The translations under genes were made by a program, and so were the position numbers. Positions 5,701-6,717 of a stretch of DNA of 6,717 nt are shown here, piece after piece. Position 1 is the stretch's first letter; each line of letters begins with the position of its first letter. Origin of the DNA: an uncultured Clostridia bacterium (GTDB lineage: Bacteria; Bacillota_A; Clostridia; Christensenellales; Aristaeellaceae); contig CAMBWJ010000103.1 of assembly GCA_945871545.1 (NCBI GenBank), positions 1 to 6,717 of the forward strand, read 5' to 3'. A model generated the notes under the pieces. That model did not search any database and was not told the DNA's origin. It saw only the letters and a program-made list of their open reading frames with translations.

Positions 5701-6429
5701 ATGAACCAATTTTCCCGCACGGAACTGCTGATCGGCCCGGAGGCCATGGAACGTCTGCACCGCAGCCGCGTGGCGGTGTTCGGCGTGGGCGGCGTGGGCG
5801 GCTACGTGGTCGAGGCCCTGGCGCGCAGCGGCGTGGGCACGCTGGATCTGATCGACAACGACGTGGTGTCGCTGACCAACCTGAACCGCCAGATCATCGC
5901 CACCCACGCCACCCTCGGCATGCGGAAGGTGGACGCGGCGGCGGAGCGCGTGCGCGACATCTGCCCGGAGACTCAGGTGCACCGCCACAACTGCTTCTTC
6001 CTGCCGGAGAACGCCGACTCCTTCGACTTTACGCAGTACGACTACGTGGTGGACGCGGTGGATACGGTCAGCGCCAAGATCGAGATCGTGCTGCGCGCCC
6101 AGGCGGCGGGCGTTCCGGTGATCAGCTCCATGGGCGCGGGCAACAAGCTCGATCCCAGCCGCTTCCGCGTGGCGGACATCTATCAAACGAAGGTCTGTCC
6201 GCTGGCGCGGGCCATGCGCAACCTGCTCAAGCGCAAGGGCGTGAAAAAGCTGAAGGTGGTCTACTCCGAGGAGGAGGCGCTCAAGCCCCTGGGCGAAGTC
6301 GAGGACGCGCAGGCGGGAAGGCGTGCCACGCCCGGCTCCATGGCCTTCGTACCGGCTGCGGCGGGATTGATTCTCGCCGGAGAGGTCGTCCGGGATTTGA
6401 TCGGGGAGGTGAATGTCCATGGCGCGTGA
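5701..6429 (+). CDS. tcdA: tRNA threonylcarbamoyladenosine dehydratase (TcdA/CsdL type)
   Basis: A 242-residue cytoplasmic E1-like enzyme of the ThiF/MoeB/HesA superfamily. TcdA uses ATP to activate the carboxyl of t6A at position 37 of ANN-decoding tRNAs and cyclises it to ct6A. Visible motifs are the nucleotide-binding GVGGVGG (28-34), the acidic LIDNDVV (50-56) with Asp52, TNLNRQI (59-65) with the conserved Asn and Arg, the DAVDTV segment (about 120) and the SSMGAGNKLDP segment (about 150). The C-terminus, PGSMAFVPAAAGLILAGEVV, matches the short Bacillota form. ThiF and MoeB are less likely because there is no CxxC zinc pair in the C-terminal part. The gene lies 31 bases after the MATE gene, and its last 11 bases overlap the next gene. 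Confidence 0.92.
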   Translation: MNQFSRTELLIGPEAMERLHRSRVAVFGVGGVGGYVVEALARSGVGTLDLIDNDVVSLTNLNRQIIATHATLGMRKVDAAAERVRDICPETQVHRHNCFFLPENADSFDFTQYDYVVDAVDTVSAKIEIVLRAQAAGVPVISSMGAGNKLDPSRFRVADIYQTKVCPLARAMRNLLKRKGVKKLKVVYSEEEALKPLGEVEDAQAGRRATPGSMAFVPAAAGLILAGEVVRDLIGEVNVHGA

Positions 6430-6717
6430 GCTTGACACCTGCCAGCTGGCCGAGCGGAGCCTCATCAAGAAGTACCGCAAGGAGCTGTGGAATCCCTTCA
6501 TCGCGGCCATCAAGCGCTACGAGCTGATCCAGCGCGGCGACAGAATCGCGGTGTGCATCTCCGGAGGCAAGGACTCCTGGCTGCTGGCGATGCTGATGCG
6601 GCACCTCCAGCCCTTCAGCGAGGTGCCCTTCGAGCTGGAGTTTCTCTGCATGGATCCCGGCTACAGCCCGGAGAACCGGCGGCAGATTGAGGAAAACGCG
6701 CGGCTTTTGCGCATTCC
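6419..6717 (+). CDS. TtcA-like PP-loop ATPase, N-terminal part (3' end outside window)
   Basis: The first 99 residues of an N-type ATP pyrophosphatase resembling the TtcA (tRNA 2-thiocytidine) family, which adenylates a tRNA base before sulfur transfer. The PP-loop SGGKDS is at 48-53, preceded by LIQRGDRIAVCI and followed by a helix (WLLAMLMRHLQ) and a strand ending in LCMDPGY, the usual TtcA/TilS-like order. The CxxC expected of TtcA would lie beyond the window, so true TtcA activity cannot be confirmed; many Clostridia carry related proteins of unproven target. GGGGAGG (6403-6409) lies nine bases before ATG 6419; an in-frame ATG at 6413 is too close to it, and a TGA at 6410-6412 blocks any longer start. 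The 11-base overlap with tcdA implies coupled translation. Confidence 0.9.
   Translation, partial: MARELDTCQLAERSLIKKYRKELWNPFIAAIKRYELIQRGDRIAVCISGGKDSWLLAMLMRHLQPFSEVPFELEFLCMDPGYSPENRRQIEENARLLRI

Overview
The window reads as chromosomal DNA of a GC-rich member of the Bacillota, most likely a gut-type Clostridia. The reasons are strong GGAGG-type ribosome binding sites, consensus -35/-10 promoters in short AT-rich gaps, a lipoprotein and secreted proteins with Thr-Glu-Ala-Pro linkers, and the gene families present. No mobile element, CRISPR array, rRNA or tRNA was seen. This placement is inferred from style and gene content, not from a marker gene.

Layout. (1) Positions 2-634 (+) hold the 3' end of a sensor histidine kinase that runs off the left edge. 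It converges on a leftward operon, and a bidirectional terminator hairpin lies at 656-693. (2) A leftward two-gene operon, 2831 down to 703, encodes a DUF2318-type cysteine-rich lipoprotein and then a large fusion protein: an HMA metal-binding domain, a SafE/UreH-like membrane core, a cupredoxin-like domain and a C-terminal tail with four Cys-Cys pairs. It has its own promoter (about 2907-2934), and a CsoR-like inverted repeat (2892-2908) overlaps the expected transcription start. (3) A divergent promoter (3025-3053) drives a rightward pair: a GtrA-family membrane protein and a secreted protein of unknown function, closed by an intrinsic terminator at 4198-4226. (4) A second rightward group follows: a MATE-family efflux transporter, a TcdA-type tRNA t6A dehydratase, and the start of a TtcA-like PP-loop ATPase. 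The last two overlap by 11 bases and the ATPase runs off the right edge.

How the genes may work together. The leftward operon is the most interesting part. It combines a cytoplasmic CxxC metal-binding domain, a membrane channel-like core, an outward-facing cupredoxin domain, an extracellular Cys-pair tail and a membrane-anchored five-cysteine partner protein. Its operator resembles those of copper/persulfide-sensing CsoR-family repressors. This suggests a metal (probably copper) or thiol-redox handling system at the cell surface. The assignment is inferred from domains and context, and the substrate is unknown. The TcdA/TtcA-like pair are both ATP-dependent tRNA-modification-type enzymes and look translationally coupled. 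The remaining genes are ordinary housekeeping or accessory functions.
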